64,000 nucleotides of DNA, from the NCBI GenBank assembly GCA_028826165.1, contig JAPDFW010000068.1, forward strand, positions 197,001-261,000, written 5' to 3'. A program made the position numbers and the translations under genes. The stretch is from Anaeramoeba ignava (lineage: Eukaryota; Metamonada; Anaeramoebidae). The stretch's first letter is position 1. The number at the start of each line of letters is the position of its first letter. The notes under the pieces are model-generated. The model was given only the letters and a program-made list of their open reading frames with translations. It was not told the origin of the DNA and did no database searches. Shown one piece after another: positions 36,469 to 47,470 of this stretch.

Positions 36469-38076
36469 ATGGATAATAATGATAATAACCAAATTCAAAA
36501 TGCAAATCAAAATCAAAATGAAAATGAAATGAAAAATTTAGAAAAAAAAGTAACAAAAAATTTAATTAAAAATTATTCAAACCTTTTAAATGGAAATTCA
36601 TTTACTGATTTTTCAATTTTTGTTGAGAATAAATCAAATCCTTTTGAAATTAAAGTTCATAAATCAATTTTATCTTCAAGATCTCCTTTTTTTAATAAGT
36701 TTTTAAGAGAAGAAAAATATCCTTATTCTATTTCTTTAAATCAATTTAATAAAAAAGAAATAGAATCAATTTTGAGTTATATTTATTATGGAAATATTTC
36801 TTTTGAGAATCAAGAAAATCTTATTGAATTATTAGAAATTTCAATTTATTTTAAATTAAATTTATTGAAAGAAATTATTGAAAAAAAAATTTCAAATTCA
36901 ATTAATTATTCAAATTTTTTCCAATTTTTATTCCAAAATCGAAATTTAAAATTAAATGAAATTGAAATAAAATGTTTTGAATTAATAAATCAAAATTTTT
37001 CCCAAATTCAGAATAATGAGAACTTATTCAATTTAACTAAAGAAGAAATTAACAAATTTATTCAATTTAAACAAGAAAAAAAAGAAATTTTTCAATTTGA
37101 TTTTTTTCAATTTTTAAATAATTGGATTGAAAAAAGAAATCAAAGATTAAAAGGAAAGAAAGAAAAAGAAAAAGAAAAAGAAAAGGGAATTGAAAAGAAA
37201 AGATTATTTCATTCTTTTTTTTCATTATTTAATCAAGATTCAATTTCAAAACAAGATTTTGATAAATTCAAACAATTTGATATTTTTCCAAATTCTTTTT
37301 TAATTGATATTCAAAACAAAGTTATTCAAGACAAAGATAAGGAAATTGAAAATAAAGAGAAGGAAAATCAACAAATGAAAATTGAAATTGAAGGTAAATG
37401 GAAGAAAGAAGTTGAAGAGAAAAACAAAGAAAATCAACAAATGCAAATTGAAATTGAAGATAAATGGAAGAAAGAGGTTGAGAAAATGAAGCAGCAAATG
37501 GAATTCCAAAAGATTTTTCCAGAAACAAAAATTATTACAGAAGAAGAATATGCTAAGAAATTAAAAGAATGGATAAATGATAATGATTTTTTTTCTAAAA
37601 TGAAAAAAGGATTTTCAGCAAAAAGAGATGGATTTTCTTCTAAAATTTGGCATAAAGCAGTTGATGGGCAAGGAAAAACATTAGTTCTTATCAAAACAAA
37701 AGATAATTTTATTTTTGGAGGTTTTACTCAAGTTGGATTTAAACATGTTCAAACAGGTGGAGAATGGATTAAAGATTCAAATGCATTTATTTTTTCATTA
37801 AGAAATGATAAAGGGGATAGAAAACCAGAAAAGTTTACAATTAAAAAAGGAGAAGAACCATATGCAATTCATTCCCATTATACTTATTATGGTCCATTAT
37901 TTGGTCGTGGAGCTGATTTTCGTTTAGTTTCTAATTTACAACCTGGTTATTCAAATTTTGGTTATAGTTATAATCTACCTAATGGAATTATTTGGAATCC
38001 AAATGAAGCTCAAAGTTATTTAGCTGGTTCTTATAATAAATGGGTTGTTGATGAACTTGAAACTTATTTCATTTAA
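36469..38076 (+). CDS. BTB-BACK-TLDc protein 2 with coiled coil
   Basis: 535 aa, one exon. The start is taken at 36469 (MDNNDNNQIQNAN), because the 26 upstream codons only read through the T-rich and AAAAC leader. Residues ~42-145 are BTB (FEIKVHKSILSSRSPFFNKF), then a BACK-like helical part with a Lys/Glu run. Residues ~280-350 form a strong coiled coil with two KEKENQQM/KENQQMQIEIE repeats, and ~365-535 the TLDc domain (KEWINDNDFFSKMKKGFSAKRDGF, FIFGGFTQVGF, LRNDKGDRKPEKF, AGSYNKWVVDELETYFI). The TLDc part is very close to BTB-TLDc 1 while the N-terminal halves have diverged. The coiled coil suggests homo-oligomers. The substrate or partner is unknown. Confidence 0.85.
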   Translation: MDNNDNNQIQNANQNQNENEMKNLEKKVTKNLIKNYSNLLNGNSFTDFSIFVENKSNPFEIKVHKSILSSRSPFFNKFLREEKYPYSISLNQFNKKEIESILSYIYYGNISFENQENLIELLEISIYFKLNLLKEIIEKKISNSINYSNFFQFLFQNRNLKLNEIEIKCFELINQNFSQIQNNENLFNLTKEEINKFIQFKQEKKEIFQFDFFQFLNNWIEKRNQRLKGKKEKEKEKEKGIEKKRLFHSFFSLFNQDSISKQDFDKFKQFDIFPNSFLIDIQNKVIQDKDKEIENKEKENQQMKIEIEGKWKKEVEEKNKENQQMQIEIEDKWKKEVEKMKQQMEFQKIFPETKIITEEEYAKKLKEWINDNDFFSKMKKGFSAKRDGFSSKIWHKAVDGQGKTLVLIKTKDNFIFGGFTQVGFKHVQTGGEWIKDSNAFIFSLRNDKGDRKPEKFTIKKGEEPYAIHSHYTYYGPLFGRGADFRLVSNLQPGYSNFGYSYNLPNGIIWNPNEAQSYLAGSYNKWVVDELETYFI

Positions 38077-39137
38077 AAACTTTTTTTTAATTTTTTTTTT
38101 CAAAATTTAATTCAATTTTAATTTACTTTTAATCAAATTAATTTCTTTAAAACAATAAATAAGAAACAAATTTAATTTTAAATAATCTAATTTTAATTTA
38201 AAATATTTATTAAAAATTTAATTAATAAAAAATAATCCAAAAAAAAAAATAATAAATTTTAAAAAATTGAATATTTTTAATATAATAAATAAAAATAAAA
38301 ATTGAAAATAGAAATTAATAATAATTAAATTTAAATTCATTAATTAAAATATTAAAATAAAAAAAAATCAAATAAAATTTATTATTAATTAATATTTAAA
38401 TATTAATAAATTATAATCAAAATCAAAAATAGAATAATTAGTAAATTATTTTTTTTAGAAAGTTTATCTTATTCAATCATGTTAAATTCAATTTATTTAA
38501 AATTTTTTAATTTTTTAATTTTATTTTTAATATATTTTTATTATAATTAAAATTGGAATAATAAATAATTAAAAATATTAATATAATAAATAAAAATATT
38601 ATATTAAATTAAAATAAAATAAATTTAAATTAAATTATTATTAAATATTATTAAAATTAAATATTTATCTTTATTAAAATATTTATTCCACTTTTTTTAA
38701 TATATTTTATTATAATTAAAATTGGAATAATAAATAATTAAAAATATTAATATAATAAATAAAAATATTATATTAAATTAAAATAAAATAAATTTAAATT
38801 AAATTATTATTAAATATTATTAAAATTAAATATATATATTTATTAAAATATTTCAATTTTCTTTTAAATTTTATTTAATTATTGGGAATAATTTTATATT
38901 ATTTTAAATAAAGAAATATTAATAAAATATATAAAATAGAATTAATTTTAAATTTAATTATTTAATATTCTTTATTCCATTTTTGAAATAAATTAATTAA
39001 AATATTTTATTAATTTTATTAAATTATTGGTAATAATTTTATATTATTTTAAATAAAGAAATGTTAATAAAATATATAAAATATAATTAATTTTAAATTT
39101 AATTATTTAATATTCTTTATTCCATTTTTGAAATAAA
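38077..39137. repeat. AT-rich spacer with two local tandem duplications
   Basis: ~38528-38668 and ~38699-38845 are near-copies about 170 bp apart (shared ATTGGAATAATAAATAATTA). ~38870-39005 and ~39015-39137 are near-copies about 145 bp apart (shared TTATTTTAAATAAAGAAATR and TATTCTTTATTCCATTTTTG). G and C are almost absent. No gene is seen. Confidence 0.65.
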
Positions 39138-39425
39138 TTAATGAAAAAGATTTTATAATTGAAAGAAAAGAAAAACAATATAAATTTCCTAAATTAATAT
39201 TAATAATGAGAAGTGAATTATATCGAGGAATGTCTTTATCTGTAACAAATGATACTTCTAATAAATGAATTAAGTAATAAATCATTCCAAATATTTGAAT
39301 ATTGGATTTATTCAAATCAAATTAAAGATGAAATTGAAATTGGAATTGATTATTTTCAATTAAATCAAACAAATCCAAATTTATTTGATTTATTAATTAA
39401 GAAATTTAATAATCAAAATCAATAA
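39138..39425 (+). pseudogene. RCC1-BTB fragment, copy D (C-terminal BTB module only)
   Basis: The sequence encodes remnants of EKDFIIERKEKQYKFPKL, RSELYRGM and DYFQLNQTNPNLFDLLI but lacks the RCC1 part and the first BTB. Compared with copies A-C it has lost 14 nt after TCTAATAAA (frame lost) and 30 nt between two GAAATT words (GATGAAATT|GGAATTGAT). It is a dead fragment, embedded directly between AT-rich repeat blocks. Confidence 0.8.
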
Positions 39426-39439
39426 AAAATGAGAATAGA

Positions 39440-40110
39440 TTTAATTTAAAAATATAATTTAATATTTAATTTTATTATTGAAATAATAATTTAATGTTTT
39501 AGATTTAAATATTTTCTTTATTAAATATTTAACATAAAAATATGAAAAATAAGAATAAGTTTAATTTAATATTTAATTTATAAATTAATTTATAAATATA
39601 ATTTAATATTTAATTTTATTATTAAAATAATAATTTAATGTTTTAGATTTAAATATTTTATTATTAAAATATTTAACATATAAATATAAAAATAATAATA
39701 GATTTAATTTAATATTTAATTTATAAATTAATTTAAAAATATAATTTAATATTTAATTTTTATGTTTAAAATAATAATTTAATGTTTTAGATTTAAATAT
39801 TTTATTATTTAAAAATATTTAACATATAAATATAAAAATGGAAATAAATTTAATTTAATATTTAATTTAGAAATTAATTTAAAAATATAATTTAATATTT
39901 AATTTTATGTTTAAAATAATAATTTATTGTTTTAGATTTAAATATTTTATTATTTAAATATTTAACATATAAATATAAAAAATGAGAATAGATTTAATTT
40001 AATATTTAATTTATAAATTTATTTAAAAATATAATTTAATATTTAATTTTATGTTTATAATAATAATTTATTGTTTTAGATTTAAATATTTTATTATTTA
40101 AAAATGTTTT
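39440..40110. repeat. Five-copy array of a ~142-bp AT element
   Basis: Copies begin near 39448, 39595, 39733, 39881 and 40024. Each contains AAAAATATAATTTAATATTT, AATAATAATTTAATGTTTTAG and ATATTTAACATATAAATATA. The array ends in TTTAAAAATGTTTTGAAAA, the same end as the two copies near 36.07 kb. Confidence 0.8.
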
Positions 40111-40294
40111 GAAAAAAAGGAGAAATTTATTATTTTTTTTTCTCCTTTACTTTTTTTTTTGTTCAATTTTTTGAAACAATTACTTTTGGATAATTTTTAT
40201 TTAAAAAGTCCAAAAAAAAAAACCAAAAAATTCATTTACCTTTTTTTATCTTTTTTTATCTTTTTTTATCATTTTTATTTACAAAAACAAACAA

Positions 40295-40954
40295 ATGCAT
40301 AAATTATTTTCACTTTCAAAACAAAATCAAACAGGAGGAGGAAAAACTGGACATCGAGTTTCAGCAGGAGAACTTAGAGTTCAAAAAGGTAAAAAACAAA
40401 CAAAAAAGAAAAACCATTTCTTTTTTAACAATCCAATTTTTTTTCCATTTTGTAATAAAAATAGATTTAGATGCTCTTGAACTTCCACCATCAACAAAAA
40501 TTGAATATCCAGACAAAGATGATATTCTTAACTTTAAAATTATAATGACTCCTCGAGAAGGAATTTACAAAGATGGAACTTTTACTTTTACTTTCCAAAT
40601 TTCAACTGAATATCCACATCAAGTTCCAAAAGTTCATTGTGATACTAAAATTTTTCATCCAAATATTGATACAGAAGGTCATATTTGTTTGAATATTTTG
40701 AGAGAAGGATGGTCACCAATTCTTACTTTAAATGCAGTTATTTTTGGTTTGGAATTTTTATTTCTTGTAAAAAAATCCAAAAAAAAAATAATCCAAAAAA
40801 AAAATAATCTAATTAATCTCTCTTTTATTTTCTTAAATAGGAACCTAATCCAGATGATCCTTTAAATAAAGAGGCTGCTAAACTTTTGAAATCAGATCGA
40901 TATCAATTTGAACAAAAAGCAAAAAGAGTTATGAGAGGAGATAACTATTATTAA
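40295..40954 (+). CDS. UBE2M: NEDD8-conjugating E2 enzyme UBC12/UBE2M
   Basis: Exons 40295..40388, 40465..40766 and 40841..40954 give 169 aa (human 183). The N-terminus MHKLFSLSKQNQ matches the UBC12-specific MIKLFSLKQQ tail that docks on the NEDD8 E1, which separates it from ubiquitin E2s. The E2 fold has FHPNID and the catalytic Cys106 in HICLNILREGW. The C-terminus reads EPNPDDPLNKEAAKLL...RVMRGDNYY. It transfers NEDD8 to cullins with RBX1. Both donors are GTAAAA; acceptors are ATAG and AAATAG. The gene is convergent with RCC1-BTB copy C. Confidence 0.94.
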
Positions 40955-41187
40955 AAAAACTAACAATTTTTTTTTTCAAACAAGTTTTTCTTTTTTGATT
41001 TAAACTTATTTTTAAAAATAAAACCAATTTTGATTTTAATTTTGATTTTGATTTTGATTTTAATTTTAATTTTAATTTTAATTTTAATTTTAATTTTAAT
41101 TTTGATTTTAAATTTAATTTTAATTTTAATTTTAATTTTAATTTTAATTTTAATTTTAATTTTAATTTTAATTTTAATTTTAATTTT
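40955..41187. repeat. AATTTT/GATTTT hexamer array between convergent genes
   Basis: 41030-41187 consist of TTTTAA and TTTTGA hexamers, the reverse complement of the arrays that follow RCC1-BTB copies A and B. All three copies are therefore followed by the same type of hexamer array at their 3' ends. Confidence 0.8.
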
Positions 41188-42962
41188 GATTATTAAATTT
41201 CTTAATTAATAAATCAATTAAATTTGGATTTGTTTGATTTAATTGAAAATAATCAATTCCAATTTCTAATTCATCAATAATTTCTTGTGTAATTTGAATT
41301 TCATCTTTAATTTGATTTGAATAAATCCAATATTCAAATATTTGAAATGATTTATTACTTAATTCACTATAATCTGTAACTTTATTTGATTTATCTTCAG
41401 TTACAGATAAAAACATTCCTCGATATAATTCACTTCTCATTATTAATATTAATTTGGGAAATTTATATTGTTTTTCTTTTCTTTCAATTATAAAATCTTT
41501 TTCATTTTCATTTTCATTTTCATTTTCATTTTCATTTTCATTTTCATTTAAATAAATTCTTTTCATTGTTTCTTCAATTTTTTCATTTAAATTTATAATT
41601 TCTTTAATTTCTGAATATAATTTTGGATTTATTTTGGAATTGTTTGAATAAATCATTTCAAATATTTGATTTGATTCTTTAATTGATTTTTTTGAAATAA
41701 TTTCTTTAAGTTTTTCAATTTGATTTTGATTTTGATTTTGATTTAATCTATATTTTAATATTAATTTATGAGCTGATATTATTTCTTCATTTTTGGTTTT
41801 AAATGAAATATTGCAAAATTCTTTTCTTCTAAATAGTTTTATCAAATCTTCTTCAAGATTGGAAAAAGGAGAAAGAGAAGGAGAATAATAAAGAAATGAT
41901 CTGAAATCTCCACAATAAATATGATAATTGAAAATATTTTCATTAAATCTTAATTTAGGAAATTCAATTTGAATTGGAATTAGCTGTTCATTTGTATCTC
42001 CAGTTCCTAATTGACCAAAATCATTATTCCCAAATGCAATCAATTTTTGTTTGGATGTTAAAATCAAAGAATGATAATCTCCAACAGAAATCTCAATAAT
42101 ATTATCATCATTTTCAAATAAAGATGATTTGATTTCAGTAAATTCATAAGTTTTTTCTTCATTTTTGACAAGTCCATTTAATTGATAATATCCACATGAA
42201 TAAAGTTTTCTTTTTGGATTTTCATCTTCATCTTCAATCAACATTATTGAATGAAATTCTCCACATTGAATATCAATTATTTTACCTTTTGGAATATTTT
42301 GGATTTTGGTTAATTTTTGGATTTTATCTTTTAATGATTCTCCTAATTCAAGTTTATCCCAAAAATTATATCCGCATCCAAATAATTATTGATTTGAATT
42401 TAAAAGAAAAACATGATGTGAAATAATTCCTGAAAATATTTTAGAAACTTTTTTCATCATTAAAATTGGTTTTTCTTTTTTTTTAAGTGTTTTAGAATCA
42501 AAACAAAGTTGACCATATTCATTTGAACCAATTCCATAAACATTATGATTTGAAGTTAATAAGTAAATTGAACTAAAGCCAGAAACAATATCTTCAATTA
42601 TTCTATCATTTTTATCTTCAATTAATGATGAAATATTGATAAATTCATTTGGATTATTTGGATTAATATCATATCCTTTGGAAAATACATTTCCTTCTAT
42701 TGTTAAAATAGTTTCATTTTGATAACCAACAGTTACTTTTTGAATATTTTCTTCAATTTGGATTTAAATCTTCATTTAAATATTCTATTGCTTTTCCATT
42801 TTTAAAAAGGAAAATTGTTGAAAATCTTCTTGTTGAAATTTGTTTAATTTGTTTTTCATTTTCATTTTCAAATTTAAATTGAATTGGTTTTGTTATTTTA
42901 TTTGGTTCATTTTTGAAAAGTTTTGAATATTGATTTGAACCAAAAAATATAATTTCATTCAT
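41180..42962 (-). pseudogene. RCC1-BTB repeat protein, copy C (nonsense and frameshift)
   Basis: Same architecture as A and B on the opposite strand. MNEIIFFGSNQYSKLFKNEPN starts at 42962, but the frame stops at 42753 after a ~10-nt loss in the stretch that reads PQKIQIE in copy A. It resumes at VTVGYQNET and then meets TAA at 42386-42388, where A and B have GAA (NSNQELF). After that the frame is open to 41180, with RCC1 repeats, BTB (EFCNISFKTKNEEIISAHKLI) and the second BTB-like module ending KKFNNQN. A true nonsense substitution, not a homopolymer change, makes this the clearest pseudogene of the family. Confidence 0.82.
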
Positions 42963-43060
42963 TTTCTTTATTTAATTTTTAATTTTTTAATTTTTTTGAA
43001 AAGAAAAAAATGAAAAAAAAAAAATTGAAAAAAAATTTTTTGAATTGAATTGAATTGCTT

Positions 43061-46000
43061 CTATAATTTTTTGTCTAAAGAAGATAAATCAAGAAAAACT
43101 TTTCTTGCTTGTTTTTTCTTTGATTTTTTTCTTTGATTTTTTTTTGGAACAACTTTCTTCTTCTTTTGTGAAACTTTCTTTTTTTTCTGAGTTATTCTGT
43201 TTTGACGGTTTTGTTTTTTTTTTGTTTTTGATTTCAATTTATTGATTTTTTTATTTCCTTTGATAAATAATTTTTGAGGAATTTCTGTTATTCTTGTTTT
43301 TGGTTTATCATGAAAAATTATTCCCATTTGTTCTTGAAAAAATTCTTCCAAAAGTTTTTTTTTCTTTGAAAAATTTTTAAAATTGCTCATTTTTGAATCT
43401 AAACTTTGAATTTTTTGATAATCTGTTTGGGAAATTTCTTGTAGAATATTAATTGTTGATTGTTTTTGAGAAGAGTAAATTTGAAGAATAAGAGAAAGTA
43501 AATTTTGATAAAGAGATTCATCCAAATTAGAAATTTTCAAAGATTGAATTAGTGATCTTAAAAGAGAATTTGAAATATATTTCCGAACATTATCCGAGAT
43601 CTCTAATCAAAAAAAAACAAAAACAAAATGAAAATGAAAAAATCATGTTTAGGTAAAAAAAATTCAAAATAAAAATTAAAGCATACTTTGCCCAGTTACA
43701 ATTAATGGATAACATAACGGAGTAATTCTTTTGATTATAAAGGGATCTTCAATTTTAAATAGGATTGTAATCGAATTCAATAAGGATTCTGAAAGTTTCT
43801 GAGAAGAAAACACTTTTTTGATATTTTTTTCGGAATTTTTTGCTTTTTTCTTCGTTTTATCTGTTTTTTTCTTTTGCTGAACAAATACTTTTTGGTTTGA
43901 ATCAGGAAAAATCTCCATAAAAGCATTATTATATTGACAAACTAAGTTTTGAATGAGGAGAATATAAGAGTCAGTAAAATCCTTCAAATCTTCCTCAAAT
44001 TTAAACTCTTCGAATTGCTCTCCTGATATTATATTTTGGTTTAAATTGGATAAAGTTTGCCAGCCATTTAAGGTTTTATTGCCAAAAAAATCCAAAATGG
44101 GTGAAAAAATTGGATTGATCAACAAGTCATATTGTGATAATGGACAATTCAAAAGAAAGTTAAGTAGAACTTTTTCTGATAATAAATGCAAAAGACTGTC
44201 TGGCAAATTTTCAGCTGAAGAAAGAACAAAATTTTGGATTAGCAAATCAATTCCAGGAATAGTATAAAACAAGTCGTTATTCTCGCAAAAAATGCCGATG
44301 ATTTGATAGCATAATTTGAGTGTTGAAAACATCCATTTGACAATTCCTGAGATGAGTGTATTCATCAAAATGTTGAGATCCACATTTTCACTCACATTTT
44401 CATTGCGATAAATCAATCCTTTTAATTCTGGATCAATTAGTTCTTCGTGATGTTTGAATGACGAAATGTATTGTGATTGTTCTTGAGTAAATAAATTCCC
44501 GTAAATTTTGGGATCATAAATGGAATGAATGGATTTGATCAACTTTGCGATAATGGGAAGGATGGATTCCGCAATTTTGGTGATTGGTTTCTTTGTGCCA
44601 TAAACATTATTTTCAATTTTAAAAGGACCGAAATCACCTTTTGATTTTTCTTTTGGATTTTTGGGAACTTCACTTGATTTTAGCACTTCATAAAACAATG
44701 TGAGTAAAGAGGTGATTTTTCTTCTGTTATTCGCATAATTAGCCAGTTCTTGAATATTCTTGATGTTATTTAAAGATAATCCTATTATTGAAACAAATTG
44801 TTGTATTTCTTCATCTCCTCCTATAAAATTAAGTTGGGTTAAATCGGAAACATATTGATTTAATATAGTTTCTAATAGCTGTTCTTGCAAATTAAATGTT
44901 TTCGATTCATTTGAAACTGAAACCAAGGATTTAAGAAGATTATTTCTTTCTTCATCTCCAATTTCTTGATTTGAGGTTAAAGTTTGGAAATTTTGTGTTA
45001 AATCAGGAAGAAATTTCTAATCCAAAAAAAAAATATGTATATCAATAAAATTATAAATAAATATTTTTGTTTTTTTTTTCATTTACTAATAAAGCTTTTG
45101 ATTCTCCTTGACATAATCTTAAAATTTCTTCACTTGCTTTGATTCTAATTTTTTGAGTTCCTTCAGTTAATTTAGTTGATTGTTGATCATCTGATTCTGT
45201 TTTGTATGTTATATAAGAAAATAACTGAGAAAAACCAAAACAAATTAATAACAATAAAAGAAATTTTTTTTTTTTTTCCAAATTTTTTTCAATTTACATG
45301 AGATAAAATCTTTTGAATTTCTTCAGTTTTTTCATTTAAAAATAAGCATAAAGATGTAAGAATTGAAAATATTTGAGCAAGAAATTTAGGATCCTTATTT
45401 TCATTTTAAATTTTTAAATTTTTGAATTTTTAAATATTTGAATATTTTTTTGTTTATGATTCTTTTTCAAAGAAAAAAAATTTTTTCAGATACAGTTGTT
45501 TGAAAAGTTAGTAAATAATTAACAGCTTTTTTGACATTTTCTATTGATTGTTGAACCTTATACATTTGACGTTTTTTGTTTGAAATTCTTGATAAAATTG
45601 CTTGAATTCCCAAGGAAAGTGCTTTCATTTGATTATAAGAAACAAAAGAAGAATCCTGAGCACTTCCTTCAAAAGCTTCACCCAAAATATTCAACCATCT
45701 ATTCAAACTAAAAAGAGGGTATTTTTGACCCAAAATTTGAAGTAATTTAACCAATTTTTTCCTGTACATTTTGTAAAACTCAATAAATTCACTTTCAATC
45801 AAAAAATCAATCATAATATATTTATTTGCTGGATTTGTTTCGTTTTCTTCGAAATTAACTTTGACCAATTTTATCAAAGAAAAATCAAAAATATTTGAAA
45901 GTAATTGATTTGTTGATTCTTGATCCAGTAAAGAAGTTTTTCGGAGTATATGAATCCAAAAAGGGAGAACAAAAGATGAAACCATTAAGCTTGAATGATT

Positions 46001-47347
46001 TGAGAATTTGAGCATTAGATCAAGAAATCTGTTAAATTTTTTGAATTAAATTATGAATTTTTGAATTTTGAAATTTTAGTTGAAAATTTTGAAATGTTAA
46101 TACTCAGAAATTGTCTTCTTTTGCTCATCTTTTGGCTTAGAAAATAAAACAGAATTATTTTGAGTAAAAATTGTAAGAAATTGACAGAATTTCTTTTGAA
46201 AAGCATAATCTTGTTCAAGAGAGTTTTCCTCGAGTAAAGAATCTGAAAATCTACAAATTGTCGAAATTAATTGATATAATTGCTCCTTTTTATCTCTTAT
46301 CATGCTAATTTTCTGGGTTTTTGAACCAAATACAATCAAACAATCAATTGCAAACTTGAAAAAAAAAAAGAAGAGAAGAAATCAAACGAATTTGAATTTA
46401 AGATTGAGTATTTGAATTTAAGATTGAATATTTGAATTTAAGATTGAATATTTGAATTTAAGATTGAATATTTGAATTTAAGATTGAATATTTGAAAAAT
46501 GATTTCTTGCTTAAAAAATGGATACCATTCTAAGTTCAGGTTCAGTCAATAGATTGCAAAAGGCTAACAAAAGAGAGTTTCGATAAATTTCGCTTGATGG
46601 AATCCAATCAATCAAGGAAGTAAAAGCCTTCAAAGTTGCAACTAAAATTTTTAAATGGCTCTGATATTCATTTTCCATTTCAATTTTATCTTGTATTTGC
46701 GGTTGATTTTCTTGAGATTGAGCCAAATCTCTAATTTGAGCGAATTTTTGGTAATGCTCCTCCAAAATTTTAACCATGAATTGAATAATTTTAGGGATTT
46801 CTTTTGAAAATGAAATTTTCAAATTTTTCCTTCTATGATCACTTATATCTTTAGCCTCAATATAAATATATAATTCATCAGAAAATGAACGAATAAATAT
46901 CAAACATAATTCTCTTTCTGAAAAGCCTTTATCAGCAAGACTAATAAGCTCCTCCAACAAATTTGGCCATCTTTGAGGCCATTCTCTTTTGACAATTTCA
47001 TTCAGAAGAGAAACAATTTTTTCCTTAATAAAAGTTTTTTCTTGCAAAATATTATTTGGAGTTGAAAATAAATGCAGGATTTTTGACTTCAGATTTTGTT
47101 TCAAATCCACATTAGATTCTTCAACATTTCTCATAATATGTTCGAGATAATGATATCCAAAATATCGAACTGTTGCTGAAAATTCTCCATTTTGCGAAAT
47201 TTCAAATGCTGTTTCTAAATTGTCAATATTGTTTTTAAAATTATCGCAAAAATTTTGTGCAAGTTGTCTTTGTTGAGGATCTGTTTGTGGATTATAAATC
47301 AATTCAATACAATGAATTAATTCTTGAACCTCTTGAGAATAATTCAT
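43061..47347 (-). CDS. XPO5: Exportin-5 (importin-beta family karyopherin)
   Basis: Seven exons (47347-46526, 46354-46104, 46028-45494, 45393-45298, 45224-45087, 45016-43687, 43602-43061) give 1237 aa (human XPO5 is 1204). The N-terminus follows XPO5/Msn5: a HEAT-like start, SATVRYFGYHYLEHIMRNVEE, and the family signature IVKREWPQRWPNLLEEL near residue 118. HEAT repeats continue throughout. The last ~70 residues are strongly basic, with KKKKVSQKKKKV and KNQRKKSKKK blocks, an addition I do not know from other exportin-5 proteins. Exportin-5 carries double-stranded and structured RNA (pre-miRNA, tRNA) and some proteins out of the nucleus with Ran-GTP. Donors include GTATCC, GTATTA, GTATCT and GTATGC. 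The gene is divergent from the ankyrin-BTB gene. Confidence 0.85.
46385..46500 (-). repeat. 20-bp tandem repeat in XPO5 intron 1
   Basis: About five and a half copies of TTTGAATTTAAGATTGAATA inside the first intron (46525-46355) of exportin-5, with very few differences between copies. Confidence 0.8.
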
Positions 47348-47470
47348 TTTTTTTTTCTTTCTTTCTTTCTTTAATTCAGAAAAAATGAAAAAATGAAAAA
47401 ATGAAAAAATGAAAAAAAATTTTTTTTAAATAGTTATTTTTTTATTTGAAAATTAAAATTAAAAGAATAG
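47348..47470. promoter_or_regulatory. 123-bp divergent promoter XPO5 / ankyrin-BTB
   Basis: On the XPO5 strand it holds four CATTTTTT words in tandem (47385-47420) followed by GAAAGAAAGAAAG before the ATG. The ankyrin-BTB side is A/T-rich with no clear motif. The spacing forces shared regulatory DNA. Confidence 0.5.

Noticed and set aside
42386-42388. Reassigned TAA codon (alternative genetic code)
   Set aside because: TAA, TAG and TGA all terminate conserved proteins in this window (for example uS11, NAPRT and exportin-5 by TAA, RNase H1 by TAG, NAA35 by TGA), and the in-frame TAA occurs in a copy with another lesion.
46385-46500. 20-bp repeat as part of an XPO5 coding insertion
   Set aside because: It lies between good splice sites and contains stops in frame. 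The flanking exons join without it.
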